NCBI GenBank assembly: GCA_015520265.1 | Contig: WAQK01000031.1 | Location: forward strand, 1-42,511 | Length of the DNA: 42,511 nt | Reading direction: 5' to 3' | Source: Pyrodictiaceae archaeon | GTDB taxonomy: Archaea > Thermoproteota > Thermoprotei_A > Sulfolobales > WAQK01 | Shown: positions 27,741-36,714 of the stretch, piece by piece | Numbering within the stretch: the first letter of the stretch is position 1 | Layout: every line of letters starts with the position of its first letter | Translations under genes and position numbers: made by a program | The notes under the pieces: generated by a model | The model's database searches: none | The model's input: only the letters and a program-made list of their open reading frames with translations | Told to the model about the DNA's origin: nothing

Positions 27741-27914
27741 TCATCTTCTCGCCTTACCGATAAACTCTGTATACCCGCACTTGCCACAGTGCCACCGCTC
27801 GACCGGCTTCTTGTGGTGGGCCATTATACTACCACATCTTGGGCATTTCTTGTTTTTCAACCTTATCTTGCCGGTCTCGTAGTCGTACTCGTAGAGCTTG
27901 TGCACGTGGGCCAT
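27741..27914 (-). CDS. rps27ae: 30S ribosomal protein S27Ae (eS31), absent from supplied ORF track
   Basis: Manual translation: [57 protein letters not shown], 57 aa zinc-ribbon. Confidence 0.95.
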   Translation of the reverse strand: MAHVHKLYEYDYETGKIRLKNKKCPRCGSIMAHHKKPVERWHCGKCGYTEFIGKARR

Positions 27915-27925
27915 GCCTATCCACC

Positions 27926-28273
27926 TCAGTCGGGCTGGTTCCTCTCGATAATGTACTCGGGCTCGAAGAGCCTGGCCCTTTCGGGCGTGTCGTATATGTT
28001 GACCTCAGCCCTTGTCCTCCCTATACCGTAGTTGGTCACCATCTTCCTCACATATACCCTCTCAATGTCGACACCGTAGGCCTTGGCCACCGCCTCCCTC
28101 AACGCGTACCTCCTGGGCGTGCCCTTGCCCACATGATGTATTATTATGACGAGCTCCCTCCGCTTAATCAGTGGGTTGTAGCGGTCCTGCACCACGTCGG
28201 CGGAGTAGCCCTCCTCCAACGCTATTTTCGGCTTCTGGACCCCGGTCGACACTTGTACCGCCACCCTCCGCAT
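27926..28273 (-). CDS. rps24e: 30S ribosomal protein S24e
   Basis: '[68 protein letters not shown]'. Confidence 0.96.
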   Translation of the reverse strand: MRRVAVQVSTGVQKPKIALEEGYSADVVQDRYNPLIKRRELVIIIHHVGKGTPRRYALREAVAKAYGVDIERVYVRKMVTNYGIGRTRAEVNIYDTPERARLFEPEYIIERNQPD

Positions 28274-28307
28274 AGTGGAGAATTGAAGGTTATAAAGATA
28301 CAGTTGC

Positions 28308-28811
28308 CTAGACGGGATAGGGCTTCATTCGGGCCAAGTAGTTCTGAAGGAAGGATTTGAGATATCTGTCAACAGGCATAAGCACAACTCCCTCGCCAGG
28401 CTGTCCATAGGCAACGATGCTCCCTTCGGGCGCTCCTATAGCCAGGGGTATTGCGAGCAGATCCTCCTCTCCCTCAACGCGCACTGCGACACCATCCTCC
28501 CCGGCCAGCTCCATGAGAGACTCCTGGGCGTCATGCTCTATGCTTCCAGCCCGGTTCTCCACCTCCACCAGCTCCCTGCCAGCCAGGGCTTCGTCCAGGC
28601 CTCTCCCGTAGGGGTGCCTCTCGGTCTTCCCATCGAGAACCACTAGAGAGGGGTTAGCCCCGGCCTCCAGGAGTGTGTGGGAAACCATGTCGCCGACCGC
28701 TACGACTCTCCTGCCAGCCAGCAGTCTCCTGCCCGGGGTGCCGGTGAAGAGGATGCCGTGGGGCTCGGCCAGCTCCTCCCGCTGCCACTCCACGGCCTCT
28801 AGCCTGACCAT
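28308..28811 (-). CDS. GTP-dependent dephospho-CoA kinase (DUF359/COG1909)
   Basis: 'VVAVGDMVSHTLLEAGANPSLVVLDGKTERHP', 'VENRAGSIEHDAQESLMEL', 'VRVEGEEDLLAIPLAIGAPEGSIVAYGQPGEGVV'. Confidence 0.92.
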   Translation of the reverse strand: MVRLEAVEWQREELAEPHGILFTGTPGRRLLAGRRVVAVGDMVSHTLLEAGANPSLVVLDGKTERHPYGRGLDEALAGRELVEVENRAGSIEHDAQESLMELAGEDGVAVRVEGEEDLLAIPLAIGAPEGSIVAYGQPGEGVVLMPVDRYLKSFLQNYLARMKPYPV

Positions 28812-28818
28812 GGACTGA

Positions 28819-29028
28819 CTACCTCACCTTGATGGCATACTTGCCGGGCTTGGTTATCCCCAGGATCTTGGCAACCTCGCTCTTCTCCACATCTATGATT
28901 ACCACCATTCCCTCCCACTCCTCGGTGAAGTCTTTAGAGTCGCATACCGGGCACTGCGTCACATCGCGAGGCACAAGGGCTTTACACTTCCTGCACGCCT
29001 TGAAGGGCTTAGAGGGGCGCCTGGCCAC
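28819..29028 (-). CDS. spt4: Transcription elongation factor Spt4 (RpoE'')
   Basis: 'FKACRKCKALVPRDVTQCPVCDSKDFTEEWEGMVVIIDVEKSEVAKILGITKPGKYAIKV'. Confidence 0.95.
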   Translation of the reverse strand: MARRPSKPFKACRKCKALVPRDVTQCPVCDSKDFTEEWEGMVVIIDVEKSEVAKILGITKPGKYAIKVR

Positions 29029-29030
29029 GG

Positions 29031-29609
29031 CTAGCCACCACCCTTCTGCCTCTCAAGCTGCCTCTTTATCCACTCGATCTTGCCAAGATAGGGCTGCTTC
29101 ATAGTGAGGCTTACCCTCACGATGTTGGTTGATGGCTTCACGCTTATCGCGGCTGTCCTGGCCCTCACCACGTCGCCCTTCTCTATGAGTAGGCCGGTCT
29201 CCTTGCCGCGGAGGGCCTCCCTAGAGGAGTCGTATTCGAGGTAGTCATCAAGGATCTGGGACTTATGTATCAGGCCGTCTATGGGGCCGATCCTGACGAA
29301 GATGCCGAAGTCCTTGACGCTCACCACCTGGCCCTCGACAACCTCGTTTCTCACAGGGACATATGCTAGTATGGTGTATTCCACCCTGTGATACGTGGCG
29401 CCGTCGCGCGGCAATATGATTCCCAGCTCCTCGACGTTGACGTCGGTTACGCTGAGTATTATGCCGAGGTCGGGGTCTATGTAACCCTCATACTCGCTCC
29501 GCAGTATCTGGGTTGCCACCTCGTTGAGCGGCTTGCCGAAGTCCTGTGGAGGTATCCTCACCATACCCTTAACCCTGTAGAGCCTGAACAAGGCCTCACC
29601 CTCGCACAC
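29031..29609 (-). CDS. rpoE: RNA polymerase subunit Rpo7 (RpoE')
   Basis: 'LFRLYRVKGMVRIPPQDFGKPLNEVATQILRSEYEGYIDPDLGIILSVTDVNVEELGIILPRDGATYHRVEYTILAYVPVRNEVVEGQVV' plus S1 domain; true start may be slightly downstream. Confidence 0.95.
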   Translation of the reverse strand: MCEGEALFRLYRVKGMVRIPPQDFGKPLNEVATQILRSEYEGYIDPDLGIILSVTDVNVEELGIILPRDGATYHRVEYTILAYVPVRNEVVEGQVVSVKDFGIFVRIGPIDGLIHKSQILDDYLEYDSSREALRGKETGLLIEKGDVVRARTAAISVKPSTNIVRVSLTMKQPYLGKIEWIKRQLERQKGGG

Positions 29610-29663
29610 TTAATCGCGACACGCCAGCCCTGGATTGGTTTCATGCACTTATAACGGTAGCGT

Positions 29664-30113
29664 TTAAAAAACTGGCATGTCCCCGCCTAGCTCGACTCTT
29701 CTCTCGCTTTCCCGGTAGTAGGCATCCAGTACACCCATCCTGCGAAGCTTGCGTCGCAACTCCCGATCGCTTGTGGCAACTATGTAGCCGTTCTCTCGGG
29801 CGAACCTGGCTATGGCGTCGTCCACCCCCTCCCCGGGGAGCTTATCTACATTTACCACTTCCAAGCCTAGGCGCTGGATCACGGAGAGGGCGAAGCGTGC
29901 TGCTCTCCTCTCCTTGGGTGTCCCTTTCTCGGAGATCTTCTCCAGCTCCTCCACCACCAGGCTGGGGACCAAGTAGCGGGGCTTAGTCTCTAGAGCCTCC
30001 TCCAGGGTGCCCAGCACATCTACCCCGCTGTGAAGCAGCATGAGCATGTTGGTGTCTAGCACCACCACTGGCTTCCTCAGTCTGCCACCACTCCCCATCC
30101 TATGAGCCTCCAT
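29664..30113 (-). CDS. PIN-domain protein (Fcf1-like)
   Basis: '[27 protein letters not shown]...[39 protein letters not shown]...[27 protein letters not shown]'. Confidence 0.9.
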   Translation of the reverse strand: MEAHRMGSGGRLRKPVVVLDTNMLMLLHSGVDVLGTLEEALETKPRYLVPSLVVEELEKISEKGTPKERRAARFALSVIQRLGLEVVNVDKLPGEGVDDAIARFARENGYIVATSDRELRRKLRRMGVLDAYYRESERRVELGGDMPVF

Positions 30114-31324
30114 CTGCCGAGGACCTGCCTGCTGATGGCCACCCTGGCGCCCTTCCAGGCGACGACCGGCCTCTTGAGAACTACCTCCATGGTGTCCTTG
30201 GTGACACTAGTGGTTATGCCCAGGGTTATAGCAGTGCCGACCGTTATCATCAGAGGCTCCCTGGCGCGTAGTGGCTCTACCTTTACCAGCTCGGTTGTCC
30301 CCACAACCCTTTCGAGCAGCTTGTACTCGATCCTAATAGTATTATAGGTGGGCGGCAGGCGGCCCGGCAGGCCGACGACGTTTCCGACAAGGTTATCGGC
30401 CTTGGTTATGGAGGGGTCCAGCTTTGTGCCTATGGCTACGAGGCCTCCGGGGTATGCCTCGTCGACCTCGTGCTCGCCAAACCTGAGGGACGTTATCTCG
30501 GTGTACAAGGGCACGTACTCGACCCTGCCGCCGGGCTTGGCTACCCTGACGCCGGGCCTTATCTCTATCTCGTCGCCGACCCTCAGCCTGCCCTGGCTTA
30601 TGCTGCCCCCTATTACGCCTCCCCGTAGCTTGTCAGGCGGCGTGCCCGGCTTGTTCACGTCGAAGCTTCTGGCGATGAACATGAGGGGGTCCTTGGAGGG
30701 GTCCCTCTCCGGTACTGGTATCAGTTTGTCTATGGCTGCGAGGAGCACGTCTATGTTGACCTTGTGGAGGGCGCTGACAGGTATTATTGGTGCCTCCTCG
30801 GCCCAGGTTCCCTTGAGAAACTCCCTTATCTGCTCATAGTTCTTCCTAGCCTCCTCCGGACTGACAACGTCTACCTTGTTCTGCACAACTATCAGGTTCC
30901 TGACCCCGATGATGTCGAGGGCCACGAAGTGCTCCCTGGTCTGCGGCTGAGGGCAGGGTTCGTTGGCCGCTATGACCAAGATGGCGCCGTCCATCAGGGC
31001 GGCGCCCGAGAGCATGGTGGCCATGAGGACCTCGTGGCCGGGGGCGTCTACGAAGGACACCCTCTTGACCAGCCGGGGCTCCGAGCCCTCGGGGCAGGCG
31101 GGGCACTCGGGCCTGCTGGTGTAGGCCTCGGGCTCGGGGCAGTTGGTGCACTTGTATATGTCGCCCTCGGCGTAGCCGAGCTTGATTGTCATGCCCCTCT
31201 TAAGCTCCTCCGAGTGGCGCGCCGTCCACACGCCCGTTATGGCCTCGACCAGTGTTGTCTTGCCGTGATCAACGTGGCCAACAACGCCGATGTTCACCTC
31301 TGGCTGCCTGAACTTCTCCGCCAA
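30077..31324 (-). CDS. Translation initiation factor aIF2 gamma
   Basis: '[46 protein letters not shown]', Cys4 zinc knuckle; ORF runs to 31429 but TTG at 31324 after GGGGTG is the likely start. Confidence 0.96.
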   Translation of the reverse strand: MAEKFRQPEVNIGVVGHVDHGKTTLVEAITGVWTARHSEELKRGMTIKLGYAEGDIYKCTNCPEPEAYTSRPECPACPEGSEPRLVKRVSFVDAPGHEVLMATMLSGAALMDGAILVIAANEPCPQPQTREHFVALDIIGVRNLIVVQNKVDVVSPEEARKNYEQIREFLKGTWAEEAPIIPVSALHKVNIDVLLAAIDKLIPVPERDPSKDPLMFIARSFDVNKPGTPPDKLRGGVIGGSISQGRLRVGDEIEIRPGVRVAKPGGRVEYVPLYTEITSLRFGEHEVDEAYPGGLVAIGTKLDPSITKADNLVGNVVGLPGRLPPTYNTIRIEYKLLERVVGTTELVKVEPLRAREPLMITVGTAITLGITTSVTKDTMEVVLKRPVVAWKGARVAISRQVLGRWRLIGWGVVAD

Positions 31325-31415
31325 CGCTTCTAAGCACCCCCTCAAACCTAGTTTTAGGGAGGTATTAAATGTGTGTAGGGCCCTGGAAGGGCTTGCGGCA
31401 GAGAAACTGCCCCGG

Positions 31416-32060
31416 CTACTCGTAAACAATCATGGTGTTTATCTGGACTATGTCCATGGTTATGGTGTTGCCTCTAACCATCTTCCTGCGCCGCTCTCCC
31501 TTCTCCCTGGGGTGGAAGCCGGGAGGCCCGGACAGGAGTATCCTCTTCTTGGCGCCCCCCATAACGTCAGGCCTCATTGGGAATCCGCTGTTGTCCGTGC
31601 CACCCCTGATTTTGAGCTTGAACCCGGGGAGACCAACGACGCCGCCGTCGATCACGTCGCCTATCTTGAGCCCTATGAACCTGGATGCCTCGGGGTCCGT
31701 GACTACGACTGTCCAGGCTTTGGCTCTAAAAGCCTCTGCCTCCGCCTCCTCTTCCTCCACTTTCTCCAGGAGGGGCTCCATGGGAACCCAGACCTCGCCT
31801 TCGGGCACATTGGCGTCCTCTACAACCCTGAATGTCATGTTGATCTTCTTGTCCTCCTTCCTGAACCTGAGCGTGAGAGTCTTGACCTCTTTCAGCCCCA
31901 GCTTCTCAGCCAATGCCGGGTTAACCTTGGCGATGGGAAGTTTCTTCCTCTCCTTCTCCTCCTTGCTGAGCTCCATGTCCTCCTTACCAACCACCTTAAC
32001 CTTCACCACGGGGGCGTTGCCAGCCCTGGGATCCGACACCACGACCCTGAACTCGGGCAT
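31416..32060 (-). CDS. rps6e: 30S ribosomal protein S6e (N-terminal) with long extension
   Basis: '[25 protein letters not shown]', '[73 protein letters not shown]'. Confidence 0.94.
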   Translation of the reverse strand: MPEFRVVVSDPRAGNAPVVKVKVVGKEDMELSKEEKERKKLPIAKVNPALAEKLGLKEVKTLTLRFRKEDKKINMTFRVVEDANVPEGEVWVPMEPLLEKVEEEEAEAEAFRAKAWTVVVTDPEASRFIGLKIGDVIDGGVVGLPGFKLKIRGGTDNSGFPMRPDVMGGAKKRILLSGPPGFHPREKGERRRKMVRGNTITMDIVQINTMIVYE

Positions 32061-32110
32061 ACCTCACCACATCCTCCTAGCCGTTCTCCCTGACACCAAT
32101 TGATGGAGGG

Positions 32111-32118
32111 TATATAAA
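32111..32118 (-). promoter_or_regulatory. TATA box for S6e, divergent promoter
   Basis: 'tttatata' on minus strand about 50 nt upstream of the S6e ATG. Confidence 0.6.
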
Positions 32119-32148
32119 GATTACAAGACTAGTGCCCGGAACCCGGCA

Positions 32149-32157
32149 ACTTATAAC
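32149..32157 (+). promoter_or_regulatory. TATA box for aIF5B
   Basis: 'acttataac' followed by SD-like GAGGTGG just before the start. Confidence 0.5.
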
Positions 32158-32193
32158 CCACCACTCTAACACCTGAGCCTAGAGGTGGTGAGG

Positions 32194-33993
32194 ATGGCGG
32201 AGCAGCGAAGCGCCAGGCTCAGGCAACCCATAGTAGTGGTCCTGGGACACGTTGATCACGGCAAGACGACGCTGCTGGACAAGATTAGGGGCACGGCTGT
32301 GGCCAGCAGAGAGCCGGGCGCCATAACCCAGCACGTGGGCGCCAGCATAGTCCCGTCCCACGTGATCGAGAAGATAGCCGAGCCCCTCAAGAAGCTGATA
32401 CCCATCAAGCTGAAGATCCCAGGCCTGCTCTTCATAGACACGCCGGGCCACGAGATGTTCTCCAACCTGAGGAGGAGGGGCGGGAGCGTAGCCGACTTCG
32501 CCATCCTCGTGGTCGACATCAACGAGGGCTTCCAGAACCAGACCTTCGAGGCGGTCGAGATCCTGAAGCAGAGGAGGGTGCCCTTCCTGGTGGCGGCGAA
32601 CAAGATCGACAAGATCCCTGGGTGGAGGCCCCAGCCGGGCCAGCCATTCGTATTCTCGGCCAGGAGCCAGAGGCCTGATGCCCTGCAGAGGCTCGACGAC
32701 CTAATATACAAGCTCATGGGCCAGCTGGGCCAGGCGGGCTTCGCCTCCGACAGGTTCGACCGGGTGAGGGACTTCACCCGCACCGTGGCCATAGTCCCGG
32801 TGTCGGCCAAGACGGGCGAGGGGATACCAGAGCTCCTCGCCGTCCTGGCGGGCCTGACCCAACAGTACCTGGCCAAGAGACTCATGTACGCCGAGGGGCC
32901 AGCCAGGGGCGTCGTGCTCGAGGTTAAGGAGGAGACCGGGCTGGGCACCACGATAGACGTGATCATCTACGACGGGATCCTGAGGCGCAACGACACTATA
33001 GTCGTGGGCGGCCTGGAGGAGCCCATAGTCACAAGGATAAGAGCCCTCCTCATGCCCAAGCCCCTCCAGGAGATAAGGTCGCCGGAGGACAGGTTCATCC
33101 AGGTCGACGAGGTCGTCGCGGCGGCGGGTGTCAAGATAGCTGCGCCTGGCCTCGACAAGGCCGTCGCCGGGGCACCCATCATGGCAGTAGAGGATCCATC
33201 CAGGCTGGACGAGGTCAAGGAGAAGGTGATGGAGGAGGTACGCAGCATAAGGATAAGCACTGACGAGACAGGCCTGGTTGTGAAGGCCGACACGCTGGGA
33301 ACCCTGGAGGCCCTGGTGGAAACCCTCAAGTCGCGAGGTGTCCCCGTGAGGGTCGCTGACGTGGGCAACGTTTCGAAGAGGGATGTGATCGAGGCTGCGG
33401 TAACGGCCAAGAGGGACAGGTATCTGGGGGTGATCCTCGCCTTCAACGTCAAGGTCCTCAAGGATGCTGAGGAACTCGCCGCGACAGAGGGGGTACCCAT
33501 ATTCACCCACAACGTGATCTACAGGCTCCTCGAGGAATACGAGGAGTGGGTTAGGAGGGAGCGCGAGAGGGAGAAGATGAGGCAGCTGGCCGCACTGGTG
33601 AGGCCCGGCAAGATCAGGATACTGCCCGGCTACGTGTTCAGGAGGAGCGACCCTATAATAGTGGGGATAGAGGTTCTGGGCGGCATAATAAGGCCCGGAT
33701 ACCCACTCATGAGGAAGGACGGCAAGAGGATAGGCGAAATCATGCAGATCAGGGACCGGGACAAGGTGCTCCAGGAGGCCAGGGCGGGCCAGGAGGTGGC
33801 CATCTCAATAAGGGGCAAGGCCATGGTGGGCCGCCACATCGATGAGGGGGACATCCTCTACACCGACATACCCTCCGACCACGCCAGCAAGCTCCTCACC
33901 AAGTTCGCAGGGGACATAAGCGACGACGAGAAGATTGTGCTCAAAGAGATCATCGAGATAAAGAGGAAACAGAACCCCCTCTACGGCTACTGA
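32194..33993 (+). CDS. infB: Translation initiation factor aIF5B
   Basis: '[42 protein letters not shown]', 'LLFIDTPGHEMFSNLRRRGGSVADFAILVVDI'; ATG at 32194 favoured over upstream GTG at 32185; no intein. Confidence 0.97.
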   Translation: MAEQRSARLRQPIVVVLGHVDHGKTTLLDKIRGTAVASREPGAITQHVGASIVPSHVIEKIAEPLKKLIPIKLKIPGLLFIDTPGHEMFSNLRRRGGSVADFAILVVDINEGFQNQTFEAVEILKQRRVPFLVAANKIDKIPGWRPQPGQPFVFSARSQRPDALQRLDDLIYKLMGQLGQAGFASDRFDRVRDFTRTVAIVPVSAKTGEGIPELLAVLAGLTQQYLAKRLMYAEGPARGVVLEVKEETGLGTTIDVIIYDGILRRNDTIVVGGLEEPIVTRIRALLMPKPLQEIRSPEDRFIQVDEVVAAAGVKIAAPGLDKAVAGAPIMAVEDPSRLDEVKEKVMEEVRSIRISTDETGLVVKADTLGTLEALVETLKSRGVPVRVADVGNVSKRDVIEAAVTAKRDRYLGVILAFNVKVLKDAEELAATEGVPIFTHNVIYRLLEEYEEWVRREREREKMRQLAALVRPGKIRILPGYVFRRSDPIIVGIEVLGGIIRPGYPLMRKDGKRIGEIMQIRDRDKVLQEARAGQEVAISIRGKAMVGRHIDEGDILYTDIPSDHASKLLTKFAGDISDDEKIVLKEIIEIKRKQNPLYGY

Positions 33994-34017
33994 GACCAGC
34001 GGGCATAGGAGGACTTG

Positions 34018-34419
34018 TTAAAAGAATATCTTATGCTCCCTTTCAAAGCTCTCAGGGGAGTCAGACGCGTGGACTATGTTCTCCTGTATGGATAGGGCGA
34101 AGTCTCCCCTGATCGTACCCGGAGGAGCCTTCCTCCCATCAGTGGGCCCGATAAGGGTCCTCACCACGGAGATGGCGCTCTCGCCCTCCACTATCATGAC
34201 AACCACAGGCCCCGACGTGACGAACTCCACAAGGTCGTTGAAGAACGGCTTATCCCTGTGCACCGAGTACAGCTCCTCGGCCTGCTCCCTCGTCATGTGC
34301 AACATCTTTAGGGCCACTATCTTGAGGCCCTTCCTCTCAAACCTGGATATAACCTCGCCTATGAGGCCCCTCCGGACGCCGTCCGGCTTTATCATGACGA
34401 AGGTCCTCTCAACCGCCAC
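34018..34419 (-). CDS. ndk: Nucleoside diphosphate kinase
   Basis: '[79 protein letters not shown]', '[29 protein letters not shown]'; GTG start at 34419. Confidence 0.97.
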   Translation of the reverse strand: MAVERTFVMIKPDGVRRGLIGEVISRFERKGLKIVALKMLHMTREQAEELYSVHRDKPFFNDLVEFVTSGPVVVMIVEGESAISVVRTLIGPTDGRKAPPGTIRGDFALSIQENIVHASDSPESFEREHKIFF

Positions 34420-34522
34420 GTCCAAGCACCGCCACCCGGTTCCCCATGTCTGGATAAAATAGTTAACCCACTCCACCGTGACCCTGCCGGAACCCTGCCC
34501 CACTGTTCTCAGCGCTGGCTTA

Positions 34523-34540
34523 GATCATGAGCTCATGATC
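34523..34540. repeat. Perfect 18-bp palindrome GATCATGAGCTCATGATC upstream of ndk
   Basis: Direct reading; sequence equals its own reverse complement. Confidence 0.9.
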
Positions 34541-34606
34541 CTGTAGGAGAAGGGCATGAATAATTAGAGGAAGGCGTCTGGTACCGAAAATCCTGGTGGG
34601 TTCGCC

Positions 34607-34795
34607 TCACTTTCTGAGCGGCGTGTAGTGCTTGGTCCACTTCAGCTTCCTGGGGTCTCTGCGTAGCTTCACCGCATTCTTGAAGCATTTGCTGGAGCAG
34701 TACCAGTGGATGGAGCCGTCCAGCTTGACGTACATGAGCCCCGTGCCGGGCTCTATCTCCTTGCCGCAGAACTCACAGACGTGTATCCTGGGCAT
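34607..34795 (-). CDS. rpl24e: 50S ribosomal protein L24e
   Basis: '[57 protein letters not shown]'. Confidence 0.97.
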   Translation of the reverse strand: MPRIHVCEFCGKEIEPGTGLMYVKLDGSIHWYCSSKCFKNAVKLRRDPRKLKWTKHYTPLRK

Positions 34796-34840
34796 TGCCG
34801 TCACCCTTCCCTCTCTGCTCCGGCGAGATGTATGGTTCAA

Positions 34841-34855
34841 GGTTTTTAAATATCA
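34841..34855 (-). promoter_or_regulatory. TATA-like element for L24e
   Basis: 'gatatttaaaaacc' on minus strand about 50 nt upstream of the L24e ATG. Confidence 0.5.
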
Positions 34856-34890
34856 CCGTCCCTCAGGACTGCCCGGTGCTTCTATGGTAA

Positions 34891-34899
34891 GATTTATAG
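34891..34899 (+). promoter_or_regulatory. TATA-like element for S28e
   Basis: 'gatttatag' about 40 nt upstream of the S28e ATG. Confidence 0.5.
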
Positions 34900-34934
34900 A
34901 TTCCACGGCTCTATCCTGGCAAGGGTTGAAGGGT

Positions 34935-35177
34935 ATGAGCAAGGAGGGGAAGGAGTTCAACGTCGTCGAGGAGATAGGGTTCCCAGCCGAGGTAATACAG
35001 ATCATCGGTAGGACCGGCGTGACCGGCGAGATTATCCAGGTGAGGGTGAGGGTCCTGGAAGGCAGGGATAAAGGCAGGATCATCACGAGGAACATCAAGG
35101 GCCCGGTCAGGATCGGCGACATCGTGATTCTCAGGGAGACCGAGAGGGAGGCCAGGAAGCTCTCCAGGAGAAGGTGA
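34935..35177 (+). CDS. rps28e: 30S ribosomal protein S28e
   Basis: '[71 protein letters not shown]'; 80 aa from ATG at 34935 after 'gaaggg'. Confidence 0.97.
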   Translation: MSKEGKEFNVVEEIGFPAEVIQIIGRTGVTGEIIQVRVRVLEGRDKGRIITRNIKGPVRIGDIVILRETEREARKLSRRR

Positions 35178-35195
35178 GCCTACATAGGCTTTTCG
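35176..35195 (+). terminator. Hairpin plus T-tract after S28e
   Basis: 'AGCCTA-ca-TAGGCT-TTTC' immediately overlapping the stop codon of S28e. Confidence 0.35.
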
Positions 35196-35244
35196 CCCCA
35201 TTCCCGCTGGAGAGCTGTTCTCAACCATTTCAGCCCTTATACAG

Positions 35245-35276
35245 CCTAGCCTGGGCGGTTTCAAGGCTAGGAGTTT
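35245..35276. terminator. 8-bp hairpin CCTAGCCT...AGGCTAGG followed by TTTT, between convergent S28e and L7Ae
   Basis: Perfect inverted repeat, 11-nt loop. Confidence 0.35.
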
Positions 35277-35332
35277 TGGAGTTGGAGAAAAGAGTTGTTT
35301 TGGTTCGCGGGTACCCCTGAGCCCGTGCCGGG

Positions 35333-35713
35333 CTAGGCGCTCTTGGTCTTGAGCTCGTTGACCTTGGCAACTATTTCCTCGACCAGGGTGCGAGCCTCTC
35401 CGGGGTCCAGGATGGCGGCGCTGGCGGCCGCGACCTCTATCCCGGCTGCCTCGCCGAGCTTCTTCTTGCTGGGCACGTAGACGTAGGGTATCTTCTTCTC
35501 CTCGCAGAGCAGGGGCAGGTGGGCCACTATCTCGGGCGGGTCCACATCCTCGGCGATCAGCACCAGCTTCGCCAGGCCCCTCTCAACGGCCTTGGTGGTC
35601 TCGTTGGTGCCCTTCTTTATCTTGCCCGTCTCCCTGGCCTTCTGCAGGGCCTCGTAGGCCTTCTGGGCCAGCTCTTCGGGTACCTCGAACTTCACATAGA
35701 AGGGTTTGCTCAT
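35333..35713 (-). CDS. rpl7ae: 50S ribosomal protein L7Ae
   Basis: '[94 protein letters not shown]'. Confidence 0.98.
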   Translation of the reverse strand: MSKPFYVKFEVPEELAQKAYEALQKARETGKIKKGTNETTKAVERGLAKLVLIAEDVDPPEIVAHLPLLCEEKKIPYVYVPSKKKLGEAAGIEVAAASAAILDPGEARTLVEEIVAKVNELKTKSA

Positions 35714-35797
35714 GTTCATCCTCCTCCCACTAGGGTCGTCGCAACAAACCCTTAACCCCACGGCTATATATAGTTTTAGTGAAGGGCCAGCCTAAGC

Positions 35798-36649
35798 CTA
35801 GCCGCCATTCCCCGCAGGCTTTCCGACCGGTGCGATCTGGTAAGTGGTCGTGAACGTGTAGGGGGTCAGGTAGACCCGAACCTTGGCTCTGCCGTCGATG
35901 CAGGAGTCCAGTATCTCGGCTAAGTGGCTGAGACTGATGTTCCGCTCAGAGGCTTCGCCGGGGTTCACCCCCACCAGTATGTGGCCAATGACGTCCACCG
36001 TTATCCATGAAACCACACCGCCCAGACCCTCCCGCTCCACCGTGTCGCCCAGGGCGTCGGCCAGCCTATGGGCGTCGTCTAGGGATAAGCCTGGCTGCAG
36101 CTCCAGATATACTACGACTATTTCCCTGGCATCGAAGCCTGAGTCCCGGAACGCCTCGTATACGAGGTTGCCCACGTCTCTGGGCTCCGGAAAAGCGTCG
36201 TTCTCGACGCGGAAAACCCAGATGGCGACGCTGTGTCCTCCCACTCTAACGGTGTCTATGCTGAGGCCCAACTGTTTGAGGCTCTCGTTGAGCCTGTGGA
36301 TCGCATCGGCATACCTGGATGTATAGATGATGCGGCCAGCCGCGACCTGTACCGTGTCGTTGATCTCTTCGAGGACCCTGGAGTAGCTGTGGTCAGGGGT
36401 GCCCGGCATATACATGGGTGCCGATGGGACGTCTAGGTAGAAGTAGATGTCTCCGTAGGTCATGTCAGGTTTCTCTGTGAGGTTCTCGCTGCTGATCACG
36501 TGAAGATGATATGGGTTTCCGCCCAGAACTCTGGGCTCGCCGGCTGGTGCAGGCTCCGAGGGGCTGAGCCTCGGCGAGGCGGCGAGCAGCGCCAGTAGGG
36601 CCAGCACAACTCCTACGGTGAGGGTGGTCTTGTAGGGGCTGGGGGCCAC
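35798..36649 (-). CDS. Uncharacterised secreted or membrane-anchored protein
   Basis: N-terminal signal/anchor 'TTLTVGVVLALLALLAASPRLS', otherwise soluble 283 aa with no family recognised; own AT-rich promoter upstream. Confidence 0.6.
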   Translation of the reverse strand: MAPSPYKTTLTVGVVLALLALLAASPRLSPSEPAPAGEPRVLGGNPYHLHVISSENLTEKPDMTYGDIYFYLDVPSAPMYMPGTPDHSYSRVLEEINDTVQVAAGRIIYTSRYADAIHRLNESLKQLGLSIDTVRVGGHSVAIWVFRVENDAFPEPRDVGNLVYEAFRDSGFDAREIVVVYLELQPGLSLDDAHRLADALGDTVEREGLGGVVSWITVDVIGHILVGVNPGEASERNISLSHLAEILDSCIDGRAKVRVYLTPYTFTTTYQIAPVGKPAGNGG

Positions 36650-36714
36650 CAGGGTCTACCACAGTGGATCTACGGATGAACCGTATTATATTTTTTTAGA
36701 AAGGCTGGCCGGGC

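Noticed and set aside
31290-32103. Overlapping plus-strand ORFs (267 and 223 aa)
   Set aside because: Antisense to S6e, low-complexity Ser/Leu-rich
32256-33510. Two large minus-strand ORFs (236 and 269 aa)
   Set aside because: Antisense shadows of aIF5B
32194-33993. Intein in aIF5B (known in some archaea)
   Set aside because: P-loop region is uninterrupted and the length is normal
35714-35761. K-turn in L7Ae 5' leader for autoregulation
   Set aside because: Could not build a convincing C-stem with tandem G-A pairs by eye
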